Assembly: GCA_913041495.1 (NCBI GenBank)
Contig: CAJWHT010000036.1
Span: forward strand, 1-37,154
Source: an uncultured Desulfobacteraceae bacterium
Lineage (GTDB): Bacteria; Desulfobacterota; Desulfobacteria; Desulfobacterales; Desulfobacteraceae
Direction: 5' to 3'
Length of the DNA stretch: 37,154 bases
Part shown: in pieces, positions 25,035 through 33,660 of the stretch
Numbering within the stretch: position 1 is the stretch's first letter
Layout: every line of letters starts with the position of its first letter
Notes under the pieces: generated by a model
What the model was told of the DNA's origin: nothing
The model's database searches: none
Seen by the model: only the letters and a program-made list of their open reading frames with translations
Position numbers and translations under genes: made by a program

Positions 25035-26216
25035 ATGCGGTACCTCATCCTTGTCTGCGCCGTGCTCATGCAGGTCTGTCTTGGTGCGACCTATTCCTGG
25101 AGTGTCTATGTTCAGCCCTTGAAAGCCCTGACCGGCCTGGCCCAGGGACCTGTTCAGATTCCGTTTACCATGTTTTATTTCGCCTTTCCCCTGACCATGA
25201 TGATCGCAGGGCAGTTTCTTCCCCGGGTGGGGCCGCGGCGCTCGGCCATGGCAGGGGGCCTGCTTTTCGGCGGGGGCTGGCTTCTGGCCGGCCTTGGCAG
25301 CCACTCCTTTATCCTGACGGTGTTGGGAATCGGTCTTCTGGCCGGGGTCGGGGCGGGGATGGCCTATATCGTTCCCATTGCCGTTTGTATCCGGTGGTTC
25401 CCCAAATCCAAGGGGCTTGTTACGGGGATTGCCGTGGCCGGTTTCGGCGGCGGGGCCGCCATGGTCAGCCAGGCCGGGGGATATATGATCAACACCATGG
25501 GGTTTTCCCCCTTTAATACCTTTTTTGTTTTCGGCACGCTTTTTTTATGCACGGTGGTTGCGGCCGGGGCCATGATGCGCTTTCCAAAAACAGATGCCGC
25601 CGCAGGCACCGGAACGCGCCTGGCACCCAGGCAGGTGCTGGGCCATCTTAACTTCCGCATTCTCTACTTTGCCATGTTTATCGGGCTGGCCGCCGGTTTT
25701 GCCGTGAATGCCAACCTCAAGGAACTCTACCAGGGGGGACCGGATGCCGTGGGCCTCGGGATCACGGCGGTTTCCCTCTTTGCCCTTGCCAATGCCGCCG
25801 GCCGGGTCATTTGGGGAGCGGTTTTCGACCGGATTGAGGCGGCCACCGCCATCCAGGCCAACCTGATGTTCCAGGCCGCCGTCTTGGGCCTGGCCCCCCT
25901 GCTGCTCAAGACCAGTTTTGGGTTTTTGATCGTTGCCCTGGTCACCGGTTTCAACTACGGCGGGGTGCTGGTCATCTATGTTTCATCTGCTTCCCGGAGT
26001 TGGGGGGCTGGCAATATCGGGCAGGTCTACGGCTGGCTTTTCACCAGCAATATCCCGGCATCCCTGTCGCCCATCCTGGCAGGGTTTGTCTTTGACCGCT
26101 TTCATCATTTCACGCCGGCGCTGATCTCATTGGCAGGGCTTCTGGCTGGCTGCGCCCTGATGATCCGGCGCAGATCCGGGGTGGTTAATGACAGGGAGTG
26201 TTTAGGACCGGTGTAG
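25035..26216 (+). CDS. MFS transporter, OFA (oxalate:formate antiporter) family
   Basis: The 393-aa protein has 12 hydrophobic segments. The start, LMQVCLGATYSWSVYVQPLKAL, is the hallmark first helix of the OFA family. The cytoplasmic loop between helices 2 and 3 (LPRVGPRRSAMAGG) follows the MFS G-x-x-x-D/R-R pattern, and FPKSKGLVTGIAVAGFGGGA is the helix 4-5 motif seen in OFA proteins. The ribosome site is AAAAGGAAAACTC. OFA members move small carboxylates such as oxalate, formate or pyruvate; the exact substrate cannot be read from sequence. No oxalate- or formate-metabolising gene is adjacent. The phosphatase gene follows after 53 nt and may be co-transcribed. Confidence 0.88.
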   Translation: MRYLILVCAVLMQVCLGATYSWSVYVQPLKALTGLAQGPVQIPFTMFYFAFPLTMMIAGQFLPRVGPRRSAMAGGLLFGGGWLLAGLGSHSFILTVLGIGLLAGVGAGMAYIVPIAVCIRWFPKSKGLVTGIAVAGFGGGAAMVSQAGGYMINTMGFSPFNTFFVFGTLFLCTVVAAGAMMRFPKTDAAAGTGTRLAPRQVLGHLNFRILYFAMFIGLAAGFAVNANLKELYQGGPDAVGLGITAVSLFALANAAGRVIWGAVFDRIEAATAIQANLMFQAAVLGLAPLLLKTSFGFLIVALVTGFNYGGVLVIYVSSASRSWGAGNIGQVYGWLFTSNIPASLSPILAGFVFDRFHHFTPALISLAGLLAGCALMIRRRSGVVNDRECLGPV

Positions 26217-26269
26217 CGGGATTTGCCTGAGTCCTTGAAGTCGATCCTTATCGGTTCTATAATGCCGGC

Positions 26270-27115
26270 ATGCAGACATTGGATCATACGTCCCCCATCA
26301 TTGTCTTCACGGATCTGGACGGCACCCTTCTGGACCATGATACTTACGGGTTCGCACCGGCCTGCGATGCCGTGTCGTTCCTGAAAAAGGCGGGCATCCC
26401 CCTGATTCTCAATTCCAGTAAGACCTGTGCTGAGATTTTAGGTATCCGCAAAGAACTTGGCAACCGCCATCCGTTCATTGCGGAAAACGGGTCGGTGGTG
26501 GGGATTCCTGACGGATATTTTGTCGGGAGGTCACCGGAAGACATGGGTTTTACAATGGAAAACGGCCTCTGGATCAAGTGTATCGGCGGAGAAAGGGACG
26601 ATATCCTGGATGTGCTGCACAGGCTTCGAAACACGGGTGGTTTTCCCTTTGAAGGCTTTGCCGATATGACGGTCGCAAGGCTTGCAAAGATCACAGGGTT
26701 GTCCGAAAAAAAGACAGGGCTTGCGAATCAGCGGCTGAGCACAGAACCCATCCGCTGGCTGGGAACGGACGACCTGTGGCACCGTTTTTCCCGGGAAATT
26801 GCCGATGCTGGACTGGGATGGGTTCAGGGCGGCCGGTTTATTTCCATCTCAAGGCCATTCGATAAAAGGGACGGGGTGGAACTGCTCCTGGATTTTTACA
26901 GGGGTAAGTTTCCCAAGTCCCCCGTCACCATAGGCCTTGGGGACAGTCCCAACGACCGGGCCATGCTGGATATCATGGATATTGCCGTTGTGATCCGGTC
27001 CGGGCGTTCGGACCGGGTGGCCCCGGAAAACGCAGGGACGGTGATCCGGACAACCCTCAGGGGGCCGCATGGATGGCAGCAGGCCATGGATATGATATTT
27101 AAACGAAACACGTAA
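26270..27115 (+). CDS. Glucosyl-/mannosyl-3-phosphoglycerate phosphatase (HAD IIB)
   Basis: The 281-aa protein has the HAD motifs in order: motif I FTDLDGTLLD (two Asp nucleophile/acid), motif II LILNSSKTCAEI and motif IV GLGDSPNDRAMLD. The NSSKT and PFIAENGSVVGIP stretches and the overall length match the MpgP/GpgP phosphatases that dephosphorylate glycosyl-3-phosphoglycerate to the compatible solute glycosylglycerate. The next gene, 23 nt downstream, is a matching glycosyltransferase of the GpgS type, which favours the glucosyl substrate. The start ATG 26270 lacks a strong ribosome site. Confidence in the HAD subfamily is high; glucosyl rather than mannosyl is inferred from the neighbours. 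Confidence 0.85.
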   Translation: MQTLDHTSPIIVFTDLDGTLLDHDTYGFAPACDAVSFLKKAGIPLILNSSKTCAEILGIRKELGNRHPFIAENGSVVGIPDGYFVGRSPEDMGFTMENGLWIKCIGGERDDILDVLHRLRNTGGFPFEGFADMTVARLAKITGLSEKKTGLANQRLSTEPIRWLGTDDLWHRFSREIADAGLGWVQGGRFISISRPFDKRDGVELLLDFYRGKFPKSPVTIGLGDSPNDRAMLDIMDIAVVIRSGRSDRVAPENAGTVIRTTLRGPHGWQQAMDMIFKRNT

Positions 27116-27138
27116 GGCCTATTAAGGAGGCATCAGCA

Positions 27139-28362
27139 GTGGGTGATTTTCATCAGAACGGCATTGTGACCATTTTGCACAACCTTTCCCGGCAGCCCGT
27201 GGAAGAGCTTTCCGCACAACTGGACGCGTTTTCAAAGCGCCGGCGGCTGGGCCTTGTGCTGCCCTCCCTGTATTCGGAGCTGGAAGGCCCGGCTTTAGGG
27301 CAGATTATTGATAAACTCAAAGATGTATCTTACCTGAACCAGATTGTTATCGGCCTGGACCGGGCGGATGAGGCCCAGTACCGGCACGCCCTCTCCTTTT
27401 TTTCCGGCCTGCCCCAGCACCACCGCATCCTGTGGAATGACGGGCCGCGGCTGAAAGCCATAGATGAAAAACTGGCAAAGCTGACGGTGGCCCCCACCGA
27501 GCCTGGCAAGGGCAGAAATGTCTGGTATTGTTTCGGGTACGTCATGGCATCGGATATGGCCGATGCCGTTGCCCTGCACGACTGTGATATCCTCACCTAT
27601 GACAGCTCTCTTCTGGCCCGCCTGATTTATCCGGTGGCCCATCCGGATTTCACCTATAAGTTCTGCAAGGGATATTATGCCCGGTTCACCGAGTCCAAGG
27701 TGAACGGCCGGGTCAGCCGCCTTTTGGTCTCTCCGTTGCTGGCAGCTTTGAAACAGATCTGCGGTGCCACAGATTCCCTGGATTACCTGGAAAGTTTCAG
27801 GTATCCCCTGGCCGGGGAGTTTTCCATGCGGACCGAGGTGCTCAATGACCTGAGAATGCCCACGGATTGGGGGCTGGAGGTGGGTATCCTGTACGAGATG
27901 AAACGGAACCACAGCCTCAGCCGGATCTGCCAGGTGGATATTGCAGATACTTACGACCACAAACATCAGCCCCTGAGCCGCTCGGATGCTGCCGCAGGCC
28001 TGTCAAAGATGAGCATTGACATTGCAAAGGCCATTTTCAGGAAACTGGCCACGGAAGGGGAGGTGTTTTCTGCGGAAAAATTCAGGAGCATCAAGGCGAC
28101 CTATTACCGGAAGGCTCTGGACTTCCTTGAAATTTACCACAACGATGCGGTCATGAACGGCCTGAATCTGGACCGCCACCAGGAGGAGCAGGCCGTGGAA
28201 TTGTTTGCCAAAAATATTTTGCAGGCCGGCCGGGATTTCCTGGAAGAACCCCACAAGACCCCGTTTATCCCGGCCTGGAACCGGGTGAAAAGCGCACTGC
28301 CCGAAATCATGGAAGAGCTCAAAGATGCCGTTGAAAAAGACCACGCCGAATTTTCCGCTTGA
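27139..28362 (+). CDS. Glucosyl-3-phosphoglycerate synthase-like glycosyltransferase (GT81/GpgS type)
   Basis: The 407-aa protein starts at GTG 27139, with AAGGAGG 8 nt upstream. A GT-A fold is indicated by IVIGLDRADEAQY, by GKGRNVWYCFGYVMA and by the metal-binding DxD motif in ALHDCDIL. The block YKFCKGYYARF...GRVSRLLVSPLL, followed by PLAGEFSMR and DWGLEVGIL, matches GpgS and related mannosyl enzymes. It would join NDP-glucose to 3-phosphoglycerate in the cytoplasm. The phosphatase gene lies directly upstream and the phosphorylase gene overlaps its last 38 nt, forming a dedicated operon. The C-terminal ~100 residues (helical) are less familiar. The donor nucleotide is not determined. Confidence 0.87.
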   Translation: MGDFHQNGIVTILHNLSRQPVEELSAQLDAFSKRRRLGLVLPSLYSELEGPALGQIIDKLKDVSYLNQIVIGLDRADEAQYRHALSFFSGLPQHHRILWNDGPRLKAIDEKLAKLTVAPTEPGKGRNVWYCFGYVMASDMADAVALHDCDILTYDSSLLARLIYPVAHPDFTYKFCKGYYARFTESKVNGRVSRLLVSPLLAALKQICGATDSLDYLESFRYPLAGEFSMRTEVLNDLRMPTDWGLEVGILYEMKRNHSLSRICQVDIADTYDHKHQPLSRSDAAAGLSKMSIDIAKAIFRKLATEGEVFSAEKFRSIKATYYRKALDFLEIYHNDAVMNGLNLDRHQEEQAVELFAKNILQAGRDFLEEPHKTPFIPAWNRVKSALPEIMEELKDAVEKDHAEFSA

Positions 28363-30085
28363 CGATTTTAGCTCCCTGAGGGAGCGGGTCAACGCCCATC
28401 TGAAACGGATCTACCCGGACCGGGATGCAAACACGCTTGCGGATAAAACCATGGCGGTGTTCAGCCTGGATCCGGACACGCCCGGGAAGGCCCCGGCAGA
28501 TATCCCCCGCTGGTCCCAGGCGGACATGGTGATGATCACCTACGGCAACACGATGGTTGAACCGGACCAGAAGCCGTTGAAAACCCTGCACCGGTTTTTG
28601 ACCACCTATCTGGAGGACCTGTTTTCCATCGTTCATATCCTTCCTTTTTTCCCGTATTCCTCGGATGACGGATTCGCCGTCATGGACTACTTTGCGGTAA
28701 ATCCGGCCCTGGGGGGGTGGAAGGATATCGAAAGGATCGCAGGACGTTATAATCTCATGGCGGATCTCGTGGTCAATCACACCTCCTCCCGGGCCAGGTG
28801 GTTTGAAAATTTTAAAAACGGCCGGCATCCCGGAAAGGATTTCTACGTGGCTGTGGATCCCGCATCCGACCTGTCGCAGGTAATCCGGCCCCGGACAAGC
28901 CCCCTGCTGCGGGAGGTGGCCACACCGGACGGCACGCGTCATGTCTGGTGCACCTTCAGCCATGACCAGGTGGATCTGGACTTTAAAAACCCGGAGGTGC
29001 TGCTGGCCTTTTTATCCATCATCCGTCTTTACCTGGACAAGGGGGTGGGGATATTCCGGCTGGATGCCGTGGCCTTTCTCTGGAAGGAGATCTGCACCAC
29101 CTGCCTCCACCTGGAGCAGACCCATGAGATCATCAAACTCTTTCGAACCCTGATCGAAGCCTATGCCCCCCGTGCCCTTATCATCACGGAAACAAACGTT
29201 CCCAGCCACGAGAATATCTCCTACCTGGGAAAGGGGGACGAGGCCCATGTGATTTATAATTTTCCCTTGCCGCCGCTGCTGCTGAACACCATGGTCACGG
29301 GGAGCAGCCATAAACTTATGGCCTGGCTCAAAGAGCTGCCGGAACCGATCTGCGGTACCACCTGCCTGAACTTTATCGCCTCCCATGACGGTATCGGCCT
29401 GCGGCCGGTGGAAGGCTGGCTGTCAGACCGGGAGATGGCTGATTTGCTCGGCTGTATGACGGCCTTCGGGGGGAAAATCTCCACCCGGGCCCTCAACGAC
29501 CAGGAAGTCAATCCCTACGAGATCAACATCAGCCTGTGGGATGCCGTGAAAGGCACCATCACTTGTGGCCCTGACGGCTTCCAGGCCGATCGGTTCATCT
29601 GCGCCCATGCCGTGATGCTTGCCCTGCGGGGGATACCGGCATTTTACATCCACAGCCTCCTGGCCACGGAAAACGACTATGAGCGGCGGGACAATCTTGT
29701 GGCCAACCGGGCTGTCAACCGCCATATCTGGGATTACGGCCTCCTGTGCCAAAAGCTGGGGGATACGGCTTCCCACCACCACCACATTTTTTCACGTCTA
29801 TGCGCCCTTGCAGCCGTAAGAAAGGCACAAGCCACGTTTCATCCGGATGCGGAACAGGTCATTCTGGATCTGGGAGACGGCCTGGTGGCCTTTTTACGGC
29901 GGTCACAAAAGAACAGGACCATCCTTTGTCTCCACAATATAACGGACCAACCCATTGAGGTTCCGGCGGACCTTTTGCCCGGAGGGGGCAAAAAGGAGCA
30001 AACGGATCTGGTGACAGGCACGACCGTGGCCACGGACGGCGGCGTTGAACTTGCCCCCTATCGGTTTATGTGGCTTGCGGGATAA
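28325..30085 (+). CDS. Sucrose phosphorylase-family GH13_18 enzyme, probable glucosylglycerate phosphorylase
   Basis: The 586-aa protein is a GH13 subfamily 18 phosphorylase. The (beta/alpha)8 motifs appear in order: HILPFFPYSSDDGFAV near the start, LMADLVVNHTS, the nucleophile Asp in IFRLDAVAFLWKE, the acid/base Glu in LIITETNVPSHENI, and the transition-state Asp in FIASHDGIGLRP. Sucrose, glucosylglycerate and YcjM-type phosphorylases share these motifs, but the neighbouring synthase and phosphatase make glucosylglycerate the likely substrate, releasing glucose 1-phosphate and glycerate. ATG 28325 overlaps the synthase gene by 38 nt, indicating coupled translation. Specificity is therefore context-based, and the family assignment is firm. 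Confidence 0.85.
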   Translation: MPLKKTTPNFPLDDFSSLRERVNAHLKRIYPDRDANTLADKTMAVFSLDPDTPGKAPADIPRWSQADMVMITYGNTMVEPDQKPLKTLHRFLTTYLEDLFSIVHILPFFPYSSDDGFAVMDYFAVNPALGGWKDIERIAGRYNLMADLVVNHTSSRARWFENFKNGRHPGKDFYVAVDPASDLSQVIRPRTSPLLREVATPDGTRHVWCTFSHDQVDLDFKNPEVLLAFLSIIRLYLDKGVGIFRLDAVAFLWKEICTTCLHLEQTHEIIKLFRTLIEAYAPRALIITETNVPSHENISYLGKGDEAHVIYNFPLPPLLLNTMVTGSSHKLMAWLKELPEPICGTTCLNFIASHDGIGLRPVEGWLSDREMADLLGCMTAFGGKISTRALNDQEVNPYEINISLWDAVKGTITCGPDGFQADRFICAHAVMLALRGIPAFYIHSLLATENDYERRDNLVANRAVNRHIWDYGLLCQKLGDTASHHHHIFSRLCALAAVRKAQATFHPDAEQVILDLGDGLVAFLRRSQKNRTILCLHNITDQPIEVPADLLPGGGKKEQTDLVTGTTVATDGGVELAPYRFMWLAG

Positions 30086-30146
30086 AAGAGTGCATAAAGG
30101 CGCCATAGGTGACAGCTTACTTAAGTCACGAAAGGATGAGTCTCAA

Positions 30147-30821
30147 GTGGGTGAAGATATGCCGTGTTTTGAATTTAATGAGGTCAGCTTTACCTGGCCT
30201 GGGGGGCGAACCATCCTTCACCGCCAGAGTTTTACCCTTCCCGAAGGCGGGTTTACCCTGGTCCGGGGACCGTCCGGGGCAGGGAAGTCCACCCTGCTGA
30301 GGCTGATGAACCGCCTGGAAGAATCCGGGGACGGTGAGATCCTTTACCGGGGCAAAAAGCTTAGAAACCTGGAACCCACGGCACTCCGGCAGCAGGTGGC
30401 CTACCTCCAGCAGACCCCGGTGATCCCGGACAGGTCCGTCCGGGAGATTCTCCTTCTGCCCTTTGCCTTTCGTATCAACAGTGGAAAAACCTCACCATCG
30501 GATGATGCACTTTACAAGATGCTCGGGGCGGTGCAGATGGACGATATCGGCCTGGATGAATCCGGTATCGCCCTTTCCGGGGGACAGCGCCAGCGGCTGA
30601 GTCTGCTGCGGACTCTGGTGGCAGGCCCCCGCGTGCTGCTGCTGGATGAGCCCACGGCCTCCCTGGACAGCGAAAGCAGACGGTGTGTCGAGGATATGAC
30701 GGAAGCGGCCTGCCGGCAGGGAACCACCGTTGTCATGATCACCCATGACGGCTTCACACCAAAAACCCTGCCGGCGGTGGAAATCACCCTGGCTGACGGG
30801 AGGGTATCGGTATGCAGATGA
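30147..30821 (+). CDS. fetA: ABC transporter ATP-binding protein, FetA/YbbL-like
   Basis: The 224-aa ATPase has Walker A GPSGAGKSTLLRL, Q-loop residues in AYLQQTPVIPDRS, signature LSGGQRQRLSLLRTL, Walker B LLLDEPTASLD and switch His MITHDG. The short length and the VAYLQQTP region resemble YbbL/FetA, and the next gene is its usual UPF0014 partner. FetAB is reported to export iron and support oxidative-stress tolerance. I chose GTG 30147 because AAAGGATGAG lies upstream at good spacing; ATG 30159 and an upstream ATG at 30045, which would overlap the phosphorylase gene, are alternatives. The permease start overlaps its 3' end by 10 nt. Confidence 0.85.
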   Translation: MGEDMPCFEFNEVSFTWPGGRTILHRQSFTLPEGGFTLVRGPSGAGKSTLLRLMNRLEESGDGEILYRGKKLRNLEPTALRQQVAYLQQTPVIPDRSVREILLLPFAFRINSGKTSPSDDALYKMLGAVQMDDIGLDESGIALSGGQRQRLSLLRTLVAGPRVLLLDEPTASLDSESRRCVEDMTEAACRQGTTVVMITHDGFTPKTLPAVEITLADGRVSVCR

Positions 30822-31627
30822 CCACAGGTGCTCTGGATATCAGCTGGGTTGAACTTGGGGTTACCTCTCTGTTCATCATTGCCGCAGGCATCATTTCCCT
30901 CTGGGGCCGCCTGGGGCTGGGACGCCCCCTTTTGACCGGGGCGGCGCGGTGCGTACTCCAGCTTGCGGCCATGGGATATGTCCTCCGGTTTATCTTTGAC
31001 CTCTCCAGCGCCTGGATTGTATTTAGTCTCTTTGCCGTCATGGTGGTATTTGCGGTGCGTATCATCCGGGGAAACGTATCCGAACACGCAATCCCCTTTG
31101 TCATGCCGGCCTTTTTCACCATGTTTTCGGTGTATGCACTGATCTCGTGCATGGTCACCGGGGTGATCATCGGGGCTGAGCCTTTCTGGCATCCCCAGTA
31201 TTTTATCCCCCTGGCCGGAATGGTGGTGGGCAATTCCATGACCGCGCTGGGTCTTTCCCTGGATCGCTTGTTTTCAGACCTGAAGACCAAAAAGGACACG
31301 GTGGAAATGATGCTTTGTCTCGGGGCAACGGCGAAGGAAGCCTCCCGGGATATTTTCAATGATGCCCTCAAGGCGGGAATGATGCCTTCCATCAACTCCC
31401 TGGCCGGCGTCGGCCTGGTATTCATCCCCGGGATGATGACCGGCCAGATCCTCTCAGGTGAAGATCCCATGCTGGCCATCCGCTACCAGATCGTGGTGAT
31501 GTTCATGCTGGTGGCGTCCACTGCCCTGACGGTGGTCATCGTGCTGGGGATTGTCCGGCGGCGATGTTTCGGTCCTGCCCAGCAATTGATACTTACACCC
31601 GGGAAAAGCCCCGGTAAATCGAACTGA
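30812..31627 (+). CDS. fetB: UPF0014 family permease, FetB/YbbM-like
   Basis: The 271-aa integral membrane protein has about seven hydrophobic segments. Family features include SLWGRLGLGRPLLTGAARCVLQLAAMGYVL near the N-terminus, FAVRIIRG, PLAGMVVGNSMTALGLSLDRL and the C-terminal block SINSLAGVGLVFIPGMMTGQILSGEDP. These match YbbM/FetB closely. With the preceding ATPase it should form an inner-membrane metal (iron) exporter. The 10-nt overlap with fetA indicates coupled translation. The selenoprotein gene follows after 29 nt on the same strand and may share the transcript. Confidence 0.88.
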   Translation: MQMTTGALDISWVELGVTSLFIIAAGIISLWGRLGLGRPLLTGAARCVLQLAAMGYVLRFIFDLSSAWIVFSLFAVMVVFAVRIIRGNVSEHAIPFVMPAFFTMFSVYALISCMVTGVIIGAEPFWHPQYFIPLAGMVVGNSMTALGLSLDRLFSDLKTKKDTVEMMLCLGATAKEASRDIFNDALKAGMMPSINSLAGVGLVFIPGMMTGQILSGEDPMLAIRYQIVVMFMLVASTALTVVIVLGIVRRRCFGPAQQLILTPGKSPGKSN

Positions 31628-31656
31628 ACAATAAACAACCGTATAAGGAGACCATT

Positions 31657-32607
31657 ATGCGCCAGACGGAAAAAGAGAGTTTTGAAGATTTCATCAAATC
31701 GTTTTTTTACGGTAGCCGGTCTGATCTCTCGTTTAAATTTATCTCGGATTTTTCCGAGGACCAGGCCTCGGATTTCCTTGTGGGGCTGTTTAAAACCCTG
31801 GTGGATGCGGTGGATGACGATGACCTGGCCCAGGTCAAGCAGCGCATCATGGAAGGCCAGGCCCTGTCATACGGGGGCGGCCATCTCAAAGGCTTTACAT
31901 ACGAGGACGGCCCCTTTACCCCCATGGAAAAGCCGTTGGCTGAAGCCAGGCTTTCCCTTTTGACCTCCAGCGGTCATTTTGTGGACGGCGATGACCCTGA
32001 GCCCTTAGGGGCCAAGAACATGACCCAGGCCCAAGCCGAGTCCAGAATCATGGAATTTATCAAAGAAGCGCCTAAACTTTCCGTCATCCCCGTTGACACC
32101 CCGGCGGACCGCCTGCGGGTCCGCCACGGGGGCTATGATACACGGGGGGCGTTAAAAGATCCGAACGCTGCCTTTCCTTTAAAGCGCTTGAAAGAAATTC
32201 AGGCAAAGGGCGGCTTCAAGGCGCTGACCCCGAATGCCTATTCATTTGTGGGGGCCTGCGCCCAGACGCGGCTTTTAAAAGAAACCCTGCCGGAGTGGAC
32301 GGCGGACATGAAGGCGGCAGCGCCGGATGCCGTGGTGCTGGTGCCGGTCTGACCGGTTTGTCACATGTCCGTGGGACATGTCGCAAGATCCTTTGAACAG
32401 GAAGGTATCCCGACGGTGGTCATTGCCGTGAAGGCCTTTGAAAACCGGATGCGGTCCATGGCGCTGCCCCGGGTGCTGCTCACCCATGAATTGCTGGGAC
32501 GGCCCTTTGGGCGTCCCTTTGATTCGGAACGGCAGACCGAGGTGCTGGAGGCTGCCCTGGATCTGCTGGAAGATGCCACGGCCAACGGAGACATCTGGGA
32601 GATTTAA
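31657..32607 (+). CDS. GrdB-family selenoprotein (glycine/sarcosine/betaine reductase selenoprotein B family) read through in-frame UGA
   Basis: The frame runs 231 codons to a TGA at 32350, then stays open in the same frame for 84 more codons to TAA, giving 316 aa with Sec at 232. Both sides belong to one family: upstream ARLSLLTSSGHFVDGDDP, VRHGGYDTR, PNAAFPLKRLKEI and VVLVPV; downstream PVCHMSVGHVARSFEQEGIPTVVI and LPRVLLTHELLGRPFG. The joined site reads V-P-V-U-P-V-C-H, the UxxC redox motif of this family, where Sec or Cys is found at this position. A perfect hairpin with a GU-containing loop follows 10 nt after the UGA, as bacterial SECIS elements do. Ordinary software would call two broken genes. 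The ribosome site (TAAGGAG) is strong. The substrate is unknown; this is not the full glycine reductase complex. Confidence 0.9.
32350..32352 (+). other. Recoded UGA codon (selenocysteine 232)
   Basis: This in-frame TGA is followed by CCG GTT TGT, giving U-P-V-C. The matching frame and family motifs on both sides argue against a true stop. Confidence 0.88.
32363..32381 (+). promoter_or_regulatory. Putative bacterial SECIS hairpin
   Basis: ACATGTCC (32363-32370), GTG, GGACATGT (32374-32381): a perfect 8-bp stem starting 10 nt after the recoded UGA. The loop carries the GU that SelB recognises in characterised bacterial elements. It lies inside the coding frame, as expected in bacteria. Confidence 0.75.
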
Positions 32608-32620
32608 CCGGTGTGATCTG

Positions 32621-32681
32621 TGGTAAAAAGAAAACCGCCGGTAAACCGCTGCCCGAGGTGGTGGCAGTGGGTTACCGGCGG
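32621..32681 (-). terminator. Intrinsic terminator of the corrinoid / methyltransferase operon (minus strand)
   Basis: A 19-bp stem (32635-32653 with 32663-32681; one mismatch and one wobble) has a 9-nt loop. Read on the minus strand it is followed by TTTTCTTTTT (32634-32625). It lies about 160 nt after the methyltransferase stop and 28 nt past the convergent selenoprotein stop. Confidence 0.85.
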
Positions 32682-32715
32682 AAAATGCCTTCTAACCCCC
32701 CCCCGGAGGTAATCA

Positions 32716-32818
32716 GGCCTTGAACCCGGCTTAAGGCCATCCCCAATACCCGATTGTCCGACGTATTGGAGATCCCCTTAAGCTTTCAACGGCTGGTGTC
32801 ACACCAGCCGTTGAAAGC
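32716..32818. repeat. Three consecutive inverted repeats, one a near-perfect 37-bp palindrome
   Basis: GGCCTT/AAGGCC arms occur near 32717-32738, CCAATAC/GTATTGG at 32743-32749 and 32763-32769, and an 18-bp perfect inverted repeat with a one-base centre at 32782-32818. None is followed by a clear T-run on either strand. They sit between the methyltransferase stop and the terminator, so they may be transcribed as 3' structures or form a separate RNA. Confidence 0.55.
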
Positions 32819-32841
32819 GGTCATCAAAATCGATGATGGTA

Positions 32842-33642
32842 CTAGCTGACGATGGAACCGTCTCTGGTGCCTTTCAGGTAGTTCATGCAGAACTGGTCGT
32901 GGCCCAGGAGCATATCAGCGGTTCTGATGGATGCCATGATCTTTGAATCCAGGGGATCAATGATCGCGGAATCCATGCCGGCGTCCATCATCAGGGTAAC
33001 AAAGGTGCGGTTGATGATGTGGCGCTGGGGCAGTCCGTAGGAAATGTTGGACAGGCCGCCGGTGATGTGTACTTCGGGAAATTCAGCTTTAATGGCCCGT
33101 ACCGCATCCAGAACCATGACGCCTTTGCTGGAGTCGGTGGAGATGGGCTGTACCAGGGGGTCCACATAGATGTTGGCGGTGCCGATGCCGATCTTGTTCA
33201 GTTCGGCCACCAGGGTCTTGGCGCGGCCCAGGATGTCATCACTGGATGAGGGCATGCCGGCGTCGTCCATGCACAGGGCGATAACCTTGCAGTCCTTGCC
33301 GTCCAGGAAGGGCATCATGGCGTCAAAGCGTTCTTTTTCCAGGGAGATGGAGTTGATCATGGGGGTTTTTTCCACCATGGCAAAAGCCATTTCCAGGATC
33401 GCGGGGTCGGGGCTGTCCAGGGTCAGGGGAACCGTGGCGATGGGCTGGATGGTATCCAGCAGCCATTTCATATCTTCTTCTTCATGGCCGATACGGGCGC
33501 CGGCATTAACGTCGATATAAGTGGCGCCGGCATCCTGCTGTTTTTTTACGTCATCGATGATGTAGTCTGCATCACGGTCTGCCACGGCAGCCTGCACCAG
33601 TTTTCTGGAGGTGTTGATCCGTTCTCCGATTACCTCAAACAT
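32842..33642 (-). CDS. Methyltetrahydrofolate:corrinoid protein methyltransferase (MtgA-like, pterin-binding TIM barrel)
   Basis: The 266-aa protein has the pterin-binding domain shared by MtgA, MtrH-like and AcsE proteins. It begins MFEVIGERINTSRK, the classic first motif. GATYIDVNAGA, VPLTLDSPDPAILEMAF, KTPMINSISLE, ITGGLSNISYGLP and DSAIIDPLDS follow, each a known folate-binding strand or loop. It would move a methyl group between methylcobalamin on its corrinoid partner and tetrahydrofolate, feeding the Wood-Ljungdahl or C1 pathway. The corrinoid gene is 18 nt upstream on the same strand. Reaction direction and the methyl donor (for example a methylated amine such as glycine betaine) are not shown, as no MttB-type methyltransferase lies in the window. 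Confidence 0.9.
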   Translation of the reverse strand: MFEVIGERINTSRKLVQAAVADRDADYIIDDVKKQQDAGATYIDVNAGARIGHEEEDMKWLLDTIQPIATVPLTLDSPDPAILEMAFAMVEKTPMINSISLEKERFDAMMPFLDGKDCKVIALCMDDAGMPSSSDDILGRAKTLVAELNKIGIGTANIYVDPLVQPISTDSSKGVMVLDAVRAIKAEFPEVHITGGLSNISYGLPQRHIINRTFVTLMMDAGMDSAIIDPLDSKIMASIRTADMLLGHDQFCMNYLKGTRDGSIVS

Positions 33643-33660
33643 AAGTCTTGTCCTTTCGTG

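Noticed and set aside
32350-32352. TGA as a true stop, making the gene a pseudogene with a downstream fragment
   Set aside because: Phase, family motifs on both sides, the UxxC site and the hairpin after the UGA all favour selenocysteine.
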